DNA of 64,000 nucleotides, taken from NCBI RefSeq assembly GCF_002252635.1, contig NZ_NQKX01000009.1:124001-188000 (forward strand). Direction: 5' to 3'. A program made the position numbers and the translations under genes. This document shows positions 15,418 to 24,737 of this stretch, piece by piece. Numbering within the stretch: the first letter of the stretch is position 1; each line of letters starts with the position of its first letter. Below the pieces are notes generated by a model. It was given only the letters and a program-made list of their open reading frames with translations, did no database searches and had not been told where the DNA came from. The stretch is from Synechococcus sp. MW101C3. GTDB lineage: Bacteria > Cyanobacteriota > Cyanobacteriia > PCC-6307 > Cyanobiaceae.

Positions 15418-15460
15418 CCACCTCCATAAACTGCGTGCCTATCCGGTCTCTTCTCCGACC

Positions 15461-16963
15461 ATGAGCTCAGAGATCGCGTTTCTCGTGCCGGTGATTCTCT
15501 GCGGAGGGACCGGCACGCGTCTCTGGCCGCTCTCGCGCGCCTCCTACCCGAAGCAGTACTGGGCGCTGGCCGGCAGCGACGACACCACCCTGCTGCAGCA
15601 GACCCAGCAACGGCTGGAGGGCCTGCCCCAGCTGGCGCCGCCCTTGCTGGTCTGCAACGAAGACCACCGCTTCATCGTGGCCGAGCAGATGCGCCAGATC
15701 GGCGTGGATCCAGCCGCGATCCTGCTGGAGCCGGTGGGGCGCAACACCGCGCCGGCGATCGCCGTGGCCGCCCTGCAGGCCACCGCCCGCGGTGAGGATC
15801 CGCTGCTGCTGGTGCTGGCCGCCGATCACGTGATCCGCGACGGCGCCGCCTTCCGCGCGGCGATCACGGCGGGTCGTCCCGCCGCCGCGGCCGGCCGCCT
15901 GGTGACCTTCGGCATCGTGCCCACCGCGCCGGAAACCGGCTACGGCTACATCGAGGCGGCCCTGCCCTTCGCCGCTGCGCCCACAAACGGTGCCGCCGCC
16001 GGCCCTCTGGAGCCGGTGCCGATCGCCCGCTTCGTGGAGAAGCCCGACCGGGCCACCGCCGAGCAGTTCTTCGCCTCGGGACGCTTCACCTGGAACAGCG
16101 GCATGTTCCTGTTCAAGGCCAGCGCCATCCTGGCCGAGCTGGAGCGGCTCACCCCCGAACTCGTGAGCGCCTGCCGCGCCGCCCTGGAGCAGGATTCCGC
16201 CGACCTGGATTTCCTGCGTCTGGAGCAGGAATCCTTTGCCAGCTGCCCCAGCCTGGCCATCGACGTGGCCGTGATGGAGCGCACGGCGCTCGGTTCGGTG
16301 CTGCCGCTGGAGGCGGGCTGGAGCGATGTGGGTAGCTGGAGCGCCCTGTGGGACACCGGCGAGCGGGATGCTTCGGGCAACGTGCTGCGCGGCCGGGTGA
16401 TCAGCGAGGGGTCGCGCAACTGCTATCTGCGCAGCGAGCACCGGCTGGTGGTGGGCCTCGGCGTCGATGATCTGGTGGTGGTCGAAACCGACGATGCGGT
16501 GCTGGTGGCCCACCGCGACCGGGCCCAGGACGTCAAGATGATCGTCAACCAGCTGGAAGCGGCGGGCGCCTCGGAAGGCAAGGCCCATCGCCGCATCTAC
16601 CGCCCATGGGGCCACTACGACGGCGTTGTGGAGGGAGAGCGCTGGCAGGTGAAGAAGATCCTGGTGAAACCGGGCGCTTCGCTGTCGCTGCAGATGCACC
16701 ACCACCGCGCCGAGCACTGGGTGGTGGTGAAAGGCACCGCCGTGGTGGAGAAAGACGGCCTCCAGGAGATGGTGGGCGAGAACCAGAGCACCTACATCCC
16801 GCTCGGCTCGAAGCACCGGCTGTCGAACCCCGGCAAGATCGCCGTGGAGATGATCGAGGTGCAGAGCGGCCCCTATCTCGGCGAAGACGACATCGTGCGC
16901 TTCGATGACGTCTACGGCCGCACCGACGCCCCCCACCGCGGCATCGCCCAGGCGGCCAGCTGA
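15461..16963 (+). CDS. manC: Mannose-1-phosphate guanylyltransferase / mannose-6-phosphate isomerase
   Basis: A 500-residue two-domain enzyme making GDP-mannose. The N-terminal nucleotidyltransferase starts VPVILCGGTGTRLWPLSRASYPKQ (nucleotide-binding signature), with FVEKPDR and WNSGMFLFK further on. The C-terminal cupin is the type II phosphomannose isomerase domain: YRPWGHYDGV, LSLQMHHHRAEHWVVVKGTA, with metal-binding His residues, and ENQSTYIP. GDP-mannose would feed surface polysaccharide or lipid-linked sugars; galE follows in convergent orientation. Confidence 0.95.
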   Translation: MSSEIAFLVPVILCGGTGTRLWPLSRASYPKQYWALAGSDDTTLLQQTQQRLEGLPQLAPPLLVCNEDHRFIVAEQMRQIGVDPAAILLEPVGRNTAPAIAVAALQATARGEDPLLLVLAADHVIRDGAAFRAAITAGRPAAAAGRLVTFGIVPTAPETGYGYIEAALPFAAAPTNGAAAGPLEPVPIARFVEKPDRATAEQFFASGRFTWNSGMFLFKASAILAELERLTPELVSACRAALEQDSADLDFLRLEQESFASCPSLAIDVAVMERTALGSVLPLEAGWSDVGSWSALWDTGERDASGNVLRGRVISEGSRNCYLRSEHRLVVGLGVDDLVVVETDDAVLVAHRDRAQDVKMIVNQLEAAGASEGKAHRRIYRPWGHYDGVVEGERWQVKKILVKPGASLSLQMHHHRAEHWVVVKGTAVVEKDGLQEMVGENQSTYIPLGSKHRLSNPGKIAVEMIEVQSGPYLGEDDIVRFDDVYGRTDAPHRGIAQAAS

Positions 16964-16966
16964 CGC

Positions 16967-17989
16967 TTACCCGGGGCCATACCCCGCCGGATTGGCCGAC
17001 TGCCAGGCCCAGCCGTCCCGGCAGATAACGTCCAGGCCACGCTCAGTGCGCCAGCCCAGCCGCTCGGCCGCCAGGGCGGGATCCGCCACCGACACCGCCA
17101 CATCCCCAGGCCGACGCTCTTCGATGCGGTAGGCGATCGGCCGTCCGCTGGCCCGCTCATAGGCGCGCACCACCTCCAGCACCGAATGCCCCGCACCGCT
17201 GCCGAGGTTGAGGGTAAGGCGCTGGGGAGCTTCTGCCAGCAGCACCTCAAGGGCCGCGCGATGGCCGTCGGCCAGGTCCATGACGTGGATGTAGTCGCGC
17301 ACGCCGGTGCCATCGGCCGTGGGCCAGTCACCGCCGAAGACGCGCAGGAAGGGCCGCCGGCCGATCGCCACCTGGCTCACGAAGGGGAAGAGGTTGTTGG
17401 GCAGGCCGCCGGGATCTTCGCCGATGCGGCCGCTGGGATGGGCGCCACAGGGGTTGAAGTAGCGCAGCAGGGCCACCCGCCAGCCGGGTTCGCTGGCCGC
17501 CACATCGGCCAGCAGGCGCTCCACCGCGGCCTTGGTTTCGCCGTAAGGGTTCACCGGTGCCACCGGCGCGGATTCGGGGATCGGCACCACGCTGGTGAAG
17601 CCATAGAGCGTGGCGCTGCTGCTGAACACGATCGTGCGGCAACCGGCCTGGCGCATGGCCGCCAGTAACCGCACGCTGCCGCCCACGTTCACATCCCAGT
17701 AGCGCAGGGGGTCGGCTACCGACTCGCCCACCGCCTTGCAACCCGCCAGATGGATCACGGCCTCGATCGCTGCAGCGGCGAACGCCCGTTCCAGGGCGGC
17801 CGGATCACGGATGTCGCCCTGGATCAGATGCAGCGGCGCCCCCGCCAGTTCCTCGACCCGGCGCAGGGCTTCCGGGGAGCTGTTGGAGAAGTCGTCGAGC
17901 ACCACCAGGCGATGGCCCAGCTGCAGCAGCAGCACACAGAGGTGACTGCCGATGAAGCCTGCCCCACCGGTGATCAGAAGCGCGGCCAT
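16967..17989 (-). CDS. galE: UDP-glucose 4-epimerase
   Basis: A 340-residue short-chain dehydrogenase-type epimerase interconverting UDP-glucose and UDP-galactose with bound NAD. The Rossmann motif TGGAGFIGSHL is at the N-terminus, the catalytic SSSATLYG Ser/Thr lies in the middle, and NPYGETKAAVE holds the YxxxK pair. RYFNPCGAHPSG and RDYIHVMDLADGH are GalE-specific. It converges on the mannose-1-phosphate gene with three bases between the stops. Confidence 0.95.
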   Translation of the reverse strand: MAALLITGGAGFIGSHLCVLLLQLGHRLVVLDDFSNSSPEALRRVEELAGAPLHLIQGDIRDPAALERAFAAAAIEAVIHLAGCKAVGESVADPLRYWDVNVGGSVRLLAAMRQAGCRTIVFSSSATLYGFTSVVPIPESAPVAPVNPYGETKAAVERLLADVAASEPGWRVALLRYFNPCGAHPSGRIGEDPGGLPNNLFPFVSQVAIGRRPFLRVFGGDWPTADGTGVRDYIHVMDLADGHRAALEVLLAEAPQRLTLNLGSGAGHSVLEVVRAYERASGRPIAYRIEERRPGDVAVSVADPALAAERLGWRTERGLDVICRDGWAWQSANPAGYGPG

Positions 17990-18063
17990 TGCAAAGGCTG
18001 GGTGTGCTTTCGGACCCTACTGATCGGCAGCGATGGCCAGCCGCCTCGCCCCTCGGGGGCGCT

Positions 18064-20190
18064 TCAACCCAGGCGGAGGTCGATGGTGCGCAGGCCGGGC
18101 TCCGGCAATGGCCAGGCCGGCGCCGCCAGCGGCTCGAGGGGCTCAGGATCGGGCACGAAGTGATGCGGCTCACCATCGCGGCGGAAGCAGACCAGCCGCT
18201 CCCCGCTGCCTGCCGCGAGGATCTCCAGCTGCAGGGGCAACTGGTTCGGGATGCAGGGATGCAGGGAAGGGAACAGGCTGCTGTGGCGGTAGCGGATCCC
18301 CAGCCAGCCGTCCGCGAGCGGCAGGTCACGGCCGCAGAGGCGCAGCCGGTAGGCGGCCAGGAACGCCTCGTTCGCCCGCAGTTCCAGGCGCTGCAGGGAG
18401 CTGTCGACGAAGCGGCTGGTGGTGCCGCCCTCCGCCGGGGTGTCGCACAGCAGCGGCCAGGGCTCCAGGGCACGGCGGATCTCCAGCCGGGCGCCCTGCT
18501 GCTCCCAGGAGAGCAGCAACGGGAAGCGCCAGTTCCAGATCTGCCGGTAGGGCTCGGGCTGCATGTCGAGGCCGTCGGCATCCAGCTGCTGCAGCACCTC
18601 CTGCAGATCGCTCCAGAGCGCATGGGGCAGTAGCGCCTCATCGTGAAGGCGCTCGTTGAAGGTGATCAGCTCGGTGGGGCGGTGGATCGGATCCAGCAGG
18701 TGCGCCGCCAGCGCGCTCCAGAGCAGGGCGATCGCCGCGGCCCACTCCGCCCTGGGCAGGGCCTCGATCGCCCGGAATTCGATCAGGCCCTGGCAGCCGC
18801 TGGGCCAGGCGGGGTTCCAGAACTTGTCGAAGCTGATTTCGCTGCGGTGGGTGTTGCCGCTGCGGTCGGCATGGAGGTGGCGCAGGGTTTCACTGATCAG
18901 CACCCGCTGATCGCCCTCGGGCAACTGCTCCAGGGCGCTGTGGGCCAGTCGGAGATCGAGGGGGCTGGCACTGCCCTCATCGAGGCGCGGCGCCTGGGAG
19001 GACGGGCCCACCGAGCTGTTGCTGAAGAGATAGGAGAGGCTGGGATGGTGCTGCCAGAAGCGCAGGATCCCCACCAGCCAGGCTGGCCGGCTGAAGAACG
19101 GGTTGGCCTCAAGGCTGGCGCCGCCCCAGAGCAGGTGGTTGCCGCCGCCGGTGCCCTGCTGCTCCAGGCCCTCACCCTTCGAGCTGCAGAGGCCCACCGC
19201 CACGCCCGCCTCGGCCAGGGTCTGCATCCAGCCGGCGTAGTCGGCCCAGCCGTGGCACACCGGCAGGTTGACCTCCAGCACGCCGGGGTCGGCGGTGAGG
19301 CCCAGCACCTGCCACTGGCCGTCCACATCAACAGGCAGCATGCCGCTGAGTTCGGGCTGGCTCCAGCCCGCGCTGGCGGCGGCGATCACCGTCAGCAGCT
19401 CGAGCAGGGGCTCGCGCGCCAGCGGCGGCAGAAAGAGGTTCCAGCTGTCATCGCGGATCTCCAGCGTCAGCACCTGACGCAGCACCCCCTCGGGGAAATG
19501 CACAAGCGGCAGGCGCAGCCCGGCCGGACCGGGGGCCGGCAGCAGGCGGCAGAGCCGCTTGGCGAGGCTCCACTCGGCCGCCTGCCAACCCGCGGGCTCG
19601 CCGTCCTCGCTGGCCTCGGCGTGGTGGCAGAGCGGCACCGCCCAGACGCGGTTGTCGGGGGCGAGGGGATCCTTGAGCTTGAGTGGCTTGAAGGCGCAGC
19701 CCAGGGCCGAGCCGACGGCCTCCAGAAAGGCCTTGGCGCGTTTGCGCGGCAGGGGAGGCAGGCAGAAGGGCGCACCGAACTCCGGTGGGCGCCCCGCCGC
19801 AGCGTCCTGGGGCCAGCGCACCAGGGGCAGGCCATCGAGGCCGGTGATCAACCGCAGCGCCCAGCGCGGGTTCACCTCGCCGTCGTAGCGCTTGCCCGGG
19901 CAGTACATCAAGGTGCTGCCGGGCCAGGTGCGGCGCTGAATCTCCGCCGCCAGGCCATGGGCGTAGGCCAGCTTGGTGGGCCCATCGGCGGTGACCGACC
20001 ATTCGGCCCCTTCGGGCTTGAGCGGCACGTAGGTGGGTTCACCGCCCAGGGTGAGGTGGAGGCCCGCGGCCTGCAGCCGGTGCTCCGCTTCAACGGCCGT
20101 GGCCGCCATCCAGCCGGGGGTGGAAGTCAGGGGAGGGGGCGCGGGCCGTTGCAGGGAGTCGGCGGGCGCAGACGCGGGGGTGAAGGGCAT
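18064..20190 (-). CDS. DUF2126 domain protein
   Basis: A 708-residue protein consisting mainly of the DUF2126 region: LTLGGEPTYVPL near residue 45, YCPGKRYDGEVNPRWAL, RLPLVHFPEG, NLPVCHGWADYAGWMQTLAEAGV, GTGGGNHLLWGGA, and RAIEALPRAEWA. In many bacteria DUF2126 is fused behind an N-terminal transglutaminase-like domain in a protein of about 1100 residues; here that domain is a separate gene at 22.8-23.7 kb. The fold resembles carboxylate-amine ligases, and the cluster is thought to make or modify a peptide (known proposal, not proven). The start is 3 bases after the glgP stop. Confidence 0.88.
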   Translation of the reverse strand: MPFTPASAPADSLQRPAPPPLTSTPGWMAATAVEAEHRLQAAGLHLTLGGEPTYVPLKPEGAEWSVTADGPTKLAYAHGLAAEIQRRTWPGSTLMYCPGKRYDGEVNPRWALRLITGLDGLPLVRWPQDAAAGRPPEFGAPFCLPPLPRKRAKAFLEAVGSALGCAFKPLKLKDPLAPDNRVWAVPLCHHAEASEDGEPAGWQAAEWSLAKRLCRLLPAPGPAGLRLPLVHFPEGVLRQVLTLEIRDDSWNLFLPPLAREPLLELLTVIAAASAGWSQPELSGMLPVDVDGQWQVLGLTADPGVLEVNLPVCHGWADYAGWMQTLAEAGVAVGLCSSKGEGLEQQGTGGGNHLLWGGASLEANPFFSRPAWLVGILRFWQHHPSLSYLFSNSSVGPSSQAPRLDEGSASPLDLRLAHSALEQLPEGDQRVLISETLRHLHADRSGNTHRSEISFDKFWNPAWPSGCQGLIEFRAIEALPRAEWAAAIALLWSALAAHLLDPIHRPTELITFNERLHDEALLPHALWSDLQEVLQQLDADGLDMQPEPYRQIWNWRFPLLLSWEQQGARLEIRRALEPWPLLCDTPAEGGTTSRFVDSSLQRLELRANEAFLAAYRLRLCGRDLPLADGWLGIRYRHSSLFPSLHPCIPNQLPLQLEILAAGSGERLVCFRRDGEPHHFVPDPEPLEPLAAPAWPLPEPGLRTIDLRLG

Positions 20191-20192
20191 GG

Positions 20193-22649
20193 TCAGTGAG
20201 GGGTAGTCCGCAGGCTGGCAGGAATCACGGTGCAGGCATTGATCGGCACCGGCGCCACCTTCCAGATGCGTTCGGCGTACTCGGCGATCGAGCGGTCGGA
20301 AGAGAAGAAGCCGCAGCGGGCTGTGTTCAGCACCGACATGCGGCTCCAGCTGGCGGGGTTCTGCCAGGCCTGATCGACGGCGTTATGGGCGCGGCGGTAG
20401 TCGCCCATGTCGGCCATCACCCGGAACGGATCGCTGCCGCAGAGGTTGGCCAGCAGTGGGTGGAAGAGGTCGCGGTCGCCTTCGCTGAAGTGGCCCGAGC
20501 CGATCAGCTCGATCGCTTCGCGGGCGATCGGATCGTTCTCCAGCCAGGGCATCGGGTGGTAGCCGTTGCGGTTGAGCGATTCGATCTGCTCGGCGGTGTG
20601 GCCGAACAGGAAGAAGTTCTCGTGGCCCACCAGCTCGCGGATTTCCACGTTGGCGCCATCGAGGGTGCCGATCGTGACGGCGCCGTTGAGCGCCATCTTC
20701 ATGTTGCCGGTGCCGGAGGCCTCCTTGCCGGCGGTGGAGATCTGCTCGGAGAGGTCCACAGCGGGATAGACCTTCTGGCCGAGGCTGACACTGAAGTTGG
20801 GCAGGAAGACCACCCGCATGCGGCCGTCCATGGCCGGGTCCATGTTGACGATCTCGGCGATACCGCCGATCAGCCGGATGATCAGCTTGGCCATGTGGTA
20901 GCCCGGCGCCGCCTTGCCCCCGAAGATGAAGGTGCGGGGCGGCAGGTCCTCACCGTTGCGCAGCCGCAGGTAGCGCTCCACGATCTGCAGCGCGGCCAGG
21001 TGCTGGCGCTTGTACTCGTGGATCCGCTTCACCTGGACGTCGAACAGCGACGAGGGGTCCACCAGCACGCCAAGGTCGTGGTGGATGGTGGCGGCCAGCC
21101 GCTGCTTGGCCTGATCGCGCACGCTGCGCCAGCGCTCCAGGAAGGCACCGTCATCGGCATGGGCCTCGAGGCCCTTGAGCTCGGCCAGATCCCGCCGCCA
21201 GCCGCGGCCGATCGTCTCGTCGAGCAGGCCGGAGAGGAACGGATTGGCCACCGCGATCCAGCGGCGGGGTGTGACGCCGTTGGTGACGTTGGTGAAGCGA
21301 TCGGGCCAGAGATCGGCGAACTCGGGGAACAGCTGAGACTGCACCAGGTCGCTGTGCAGCTCCGCCACCCCGTTCACCTTCTGGCTGCCCACCACCGCCA
21401 GGTTCGCCATCCGCACCTTGCGCTGGGGCCCCTCCTGGATCAGCGACAGCCGCTCCAGCAGCTCGGGCTGGCCCGGGTAGCGGATGCGCACCATGCGCAG
21501 GAAGCGGGCGTTGATCTCGTAGATGATCTCGAGCTGGCGGGGCAGCAGCTGGGCGAACAGCTCCAGCCCCCAGGTCTCGAGCGCCTCAGGCAGCAGTGTG
21601 TGGTTCGTGTAGTTCACGCTGGCGGTGGTGATCGACCAGGCGGTGTCCCAGTCGGCGCCGTGCTCATCGATCAGCAGCCGCATCAGCTCGGCCACGGCGA
21701 TGGCCGGGTGGGTGTCGTTGAGCTGCACCGCGAACTTGTGGTGGAACTCGGTGACCGGCAGACCCTGCCCCTTGAGGATGCGGAACATGTCCTGCAGGGA
21801 GCAGCTCACGAAGAAGATCTGCTGGCTGAGCCGCAGGCGCTTGCCCTGTTCAAGCTCGTCGTTGGGATACAGCACCTTGGAGAGCGTTTCCGACTCCACC
21901 TTCTGCAGCACCGCGCGGGTGTAGTCACCGGCGTTGAAGGAAGCGAAATCGAAGGCCTCCGGGGCCTGCGCCGACCACAGCCGCAGCGTGTTGGTGGTCT
22001 TGACGCCATAGCCAAGGATCGGCGTGTCGTAGGCGACGCCCAGCACCACATGCTGGCCGATCTGCACCGGGTAGGTCCACTCGGGGCGAATCACCTCCCA
22101 GGGGTTGCTCTGCGCCAGCCAGGGATCGGTGCTCTCCACCTGCCAGCCGTTGCTGATCTGCTGGCGGAAAATGCCGAACTCGTAGCGGATGCCGTAACCG
22201 ATCGCAGGCAGCTCCAGGCTGGCCAACGATTCCTGGAAGCAGGCCGCCAGGCGGCCGAGGCCGCCGTTGCCCAGGCCCGGTTCGGGCTCCTCGGCGATTA
22301 GCTCCTCAAGGTCGACACCAAGTTCGTCGCAGGCATCCTTGGCCGCCTCGCGCAACCCCAGGTTCACCAGGTTGTTGTCGAGGTGTGGGCCAAGCAGATA
22401 CTCGGCGGAGAGGTAGCTGACGGTACGCACCCCTTCCTGGGTGTAGGCCTCGGCGGTGTCGACCCAGTTGTGCAGCAGCTGGTCACGCACCGCCAGCGCC
22501 AGGGCGCGGTAGTAGTCGTGGCGGGTGGCCAACGATGGCGACTTGGCCAGGCTGGAGAACAGGTGGCGGCGGATGCCCTCCGCCAGCGCCCGACCATCCG
22601 CAGAAGAGAAGTAGTCGCGGTCAGCGGGGGGTGCTGTGGTGGCGGCCAT
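20193..22649 (-). CDS. glgP: Glycogen phosphorylase
   Basis: A GT35 enzyme of 818 residues releasing glucose-1-phosphate from glycogen. Recognised from YLSAEYLLGPHLDNNL, EEPEPGLGNGGLGRLAACF, QLNDTHPAIAVAELMR, FTNVTNGVTPRRW, and the pyridoxal-phosphate site GTGNMKMALNGA. The ATG at 22649 gives the usual family length; a start 60 bases upstream is open but adds a nonconserved leader. It splits the transglutaminase gene from the DUF2126 gene, placement that is unusual for this cluster. Confidence 0.95.
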   Translation of the reverse strand: MAATTAPPADRDYFSSADGRALAEGIRRHLFSSLAKSPSLATRHDYYRALALAVRDQLLHNWVDTAEAYTQEGVRTVSYLSAEYLLGPHLDNNLVNLGLREAAKDACDELGVDLEELIAEEPEPGLGNGGLGRLAACFQESLASLELPAIGYGIRYEFGIFRQQISNGWQVESTDPWLAQSNPWEVIRPEWTYPVQIGQHVVLGVAYDTPILGYGVKTTNTLRLWSAQAPEAFDFASFNAGDYTRAVLQKVESETLSKVLYPNDELEQGKRLRLSQQIFFVSCSLQDMFRILKGQGLPVTEFHHKFAVQLNDTHPAIAVAELMRLLIDEHGADWDTAWSITTASVNYTNHTLLPEALETWGLELFAQLLPRQLEIIYEINARFLRMVRIRYPGQPELLERLSLIQEGPQRKVRMANLAVVGSQKVNGVAELHSDLVQSQLFPEFADLWPDRFTNVTNGVTPRRWIAVANPFLSGLLDETIGRGWRRDLAELKGLEAHADDGAFLERWRSVRDQAKQRLAATIHHDLGVLVDPSSLFDVQVKRIHEYKRQHLAALQIVERYLRLRNGEDLPPRTFIFGGKAAPGYHMAKLIIRLIGGIAEIVNMDPAMDGRMRVVFLPNFSVSLGQKVYPAVDLSEQISTAGKEASGTGNMKMALNGAVTIGTLDGANVEIRELVGHENFFLFGHTAEQIESLNRNGYHPMPWLENDPIAREAIELIGSGHFSEGDRDLFHPLLANLCGSDPFRVMADMGDYRRAHNAVDQAWQNPASWSRMSVLNTARCGFFSSDRSIAEYAERIWKVAPVPINACTVIPASLRTTPH

Positions 22650-22788
22650 GGGGTGCTTATCAGCAATCGGACCTTCATGCTGCGGACTGTGGCCCTGATG
22701 CTGCGCCAACGGTTACCAATTCAGGTTCATTTTCCGTTTGCCGCGCCAGGGACACCTGGCCGTGACTGCGGCCGGAATCAAGGCGGGA

Positions 22789-23679
22789 TCAGAGTTGCAG
22801 CAGGTTCGGCACGGTGTGTTCCTCGCTCAGCACATCGGCGCTGATCGCCCAACTGAGTTCGCTTTTCACACCGGGTGGTCCGGAGAAGCTTCCCGACACC
22901 GCCGCGGTAAGGCCGGACTTGGAGGAGGTGGCCAGGGGGATGTAGCGGTCGTCGATGGCCCCCTGGCCGCTGGGATCGAAGCCCCGCCAACCGGCACCGG
23001 GCAGATACACCTCCGCCCAGGCATGCAGGTCGTAGCGCTGCGGCCTTGGCTCCACCAGGTGATAGCCGCTAACAAAACGGGCGGGCAGGCCCACGCAGCG
23101 ACAGGCCTCGATCATCAGCACGGCCAGATCACGGCAGGAGCCCACCCGCTCCTTGAGCGTGCGGCCGGCGGGCCAGGCCGGCCCGACATGCCTCTGGGTG
23201 TACTTGACCCGGTCCTGGATCATCTCCACCAGCTGCTGCAGGAACATCAGCGCCCGCTGGTCGCTGCCCATCAACGCCTCCTGGGCCAGCTCCACCGCCG
23301 CCGGCTCGTGCTGGCCATTGGGCAGCCAGCCATCGAGGGAGCCCTTGAGGTCGCTGTTCAGCAGGCCCACCGGATAGGGCAGCAGGGGCTCGTTCTCCTC
23401 CAGGCAGGCCTGCAGCAGGGGCGGCATCTGGGTGTCCACCTCACTGGTGGCGCGGATCTCGAAGCTGTCCGTGCTGCCCGCGAAGCGGGCCCGCAGCACG
23501 TCATCACCGCTGGCGGCCACCAGCAGATGCAGCCGGTGGGGATCGGGCGAGAAGAACAGCTCGAAACTCACCAGACGCTGGAACCCGTGGGCCCGGGGCC
23601 GCAGGCAGAGGCGATGGGGACCCAGCTGGACCGGCGCGCTGTAGCGATACGAAAGGGTATGGGTTACGCGGGCGCGCAT
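22789..23679 (-). CDS. Transglutaminase-like cysteine protease-fold protein
   Basis: A 296-residue protein with the bacterial transglutaminase N-terminal domain (VTHTLSYRYSAPVQLGPHRLCLRPR) and a transglutaminase-like core. The catalytic triad is visible as Cys in GSCRDLAVLMIEACR, His in DLHAWAEVYLPGAGW and Asp in GFDPSGQ. It would cleave or form amide bonds in the cytoplasm. Together with alpha-E, ATP-grasp and DUF2126 genes it forms a widely conserved cluster proposed to make or recycle an unknown peptide. Its start overlaps the end of the alpha-E gene by 16 bases. Confidence 0.9.
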   Translation of the reverse strand: MRARVTHTLSYRYSAPVQLGPHRLCLRPRAHGFQRLVSFELFFSPDPHRLHLLVAASGDDVLRARFAGSTDSFEIRATSEVDTQMPPLLQACLEENEPLLPYPVGLLNSDLKGSLDGWLPNGQHEPAAVELAQEALMGSDQRALMFLQQLVEMIQDRVKYTQRHVGPAWPAGRTLKERVGSCRDLAVLMIEACRCVGLPARFVSGYHLVEPRPQRYDLHAWAEVYLPGAGWRGFDPSGQGAIDDRYIPLATSSKSGLTAAVSGSFSGPPGVKSELSWAISADVLSEEHTVPNLLQL

Positions 23680-24737
23680 GCCGGGGAGGAGGCGGTGGGC
23701 AGGGGTGGCGGGGGCACAGCCGAGGCGCTGGAGGAGGCCATCGACTGGGCCTCGACAGCGCCCGACTGCACGCAGGCCGGCGACGGGGAGGCGTGGGTGA
23801 CGGTGACGAAGTAGCGGTCGCTGATCAGACCATGCAGGTGGTTGAGATCACTCTGGAACTGGTCGATCGCTTCATGCAGGCCACGCCCGATCAGCTCGTC
23901 GATGCGCACGTAGCTCCAGTTGGCCAGCATCAGACCGGAGAGGCATTCCAGGTCGTCGGGCGGGCCGGGCACCGGGTTGCCGCGGATCACCCGCAGCGAC
24001 TTGCTGAGGCCTTCGAGGCAATACCGCACCGAGCGGGGGAAGATCGGATCGAGCAGCAGGAAGGCCGCCACCGCCTTGGGCTCGATCGCCCGCTGCTGCG
24101 ACTGGCGGAACATCTGATAGGCCCCGGCCGAGCGCAGCAGGGAGATCCACTGCAGTTCATCGAGCACGCCGCCCACCTCTTCCGGGCTCGGCAGCAGCAG
24201 GAAGTACTTCACATCAAGGATGCGGCTGGTCTTGTCGGCGCGCTCCACCAGGCGCCCCAGCTTGCTGAACTGCCAGGAGAGATCGCGGCTGAGCGTGGCA
24301 TCGGTGACGCCATAGAACAGCTGGCAGGCCCGGCGCACCTCGTGCAGCTGCTCCTGGGCCGGCAGGCGCCAGAAATGGTCGCTTTCCTTGAGTGTGAGAT
24401 AGAGGTCGTTGATCTGCTCCCACATCTCCGTGGTGATCACCTCGCGGATCTGGCGGGCGTTCTCGCGGGCGGTGGCGATGCAGTTGACGATGCTGCTCGG
24501 GTTGTCCGGCTCGCGCACCAGGAAGCGCACCACATCGGTGGGCCCACCATCGGGGTAGAGGCGGTCGAACAGCTCGCGGTCGCCGCTGGCATCGATCAAC
24601 GGCAGCCAGGGTTCGGCGCTGCCCGGCGGGCAGTCGAGCGCCATCGCCTCGCTCACTTCAAGGAAGCGGGAGATGTTCTCGGCCCGCTCGACGTACCGGT
24701 TGATCCAGTAGAGGGAATCGGCGACGCGGCTCAGCAT
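23664..24737 (-). CDS. Alpha-E domain protein (DUF403)
   Basis: A 357-residue all-helical alpha-E protein. The N-terminus MLSRVADSLYWINRYVERAENISRFLE-like start is diagnostic, followed by FLVREPDNPSSIVNCI, RENARQIREVITTEMWEQIN and FYGVTDATLSRDLSW. The last 40 residues are an alanine/serine/proline tail outside the domain. Alpha-E proteins are nearly always next to the circularly permuted ATP-grasp gene, as here, with a 7-base overlap. The biochemical role is not established. Confidence 0.92.
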   Translation of the reverse strand: MLSRVADSLYWINRYVERAENISRFLEVSEAMALDCPPGSAEPWLPLIDASGDRELFDRLYPDGGPTDVVRFLVREPDNPSSIVNCIATARENARQIREVITTEMWEQINDLYLTLKESDHFWRLPAQEQLHEVRRACQLFYGVTDATLSRDLSWQFSKLGRLVERADKTSRILDVKYFLLLPSPEEVGGVLDELQWISLLRSAGAYQMFRQSQQRAIEPKAVAAFLLLDPIFPRSVRYCLEGLSKSLRVIRGNPVPGPPDDLECLSGLMLANWSYVRIDELIGRGLHEAIDQFQSDLNHLHGLISDRYFVTVTHASPSPACVQSGAVEAQSMASSSASAVPPPPLPTASSPACAPA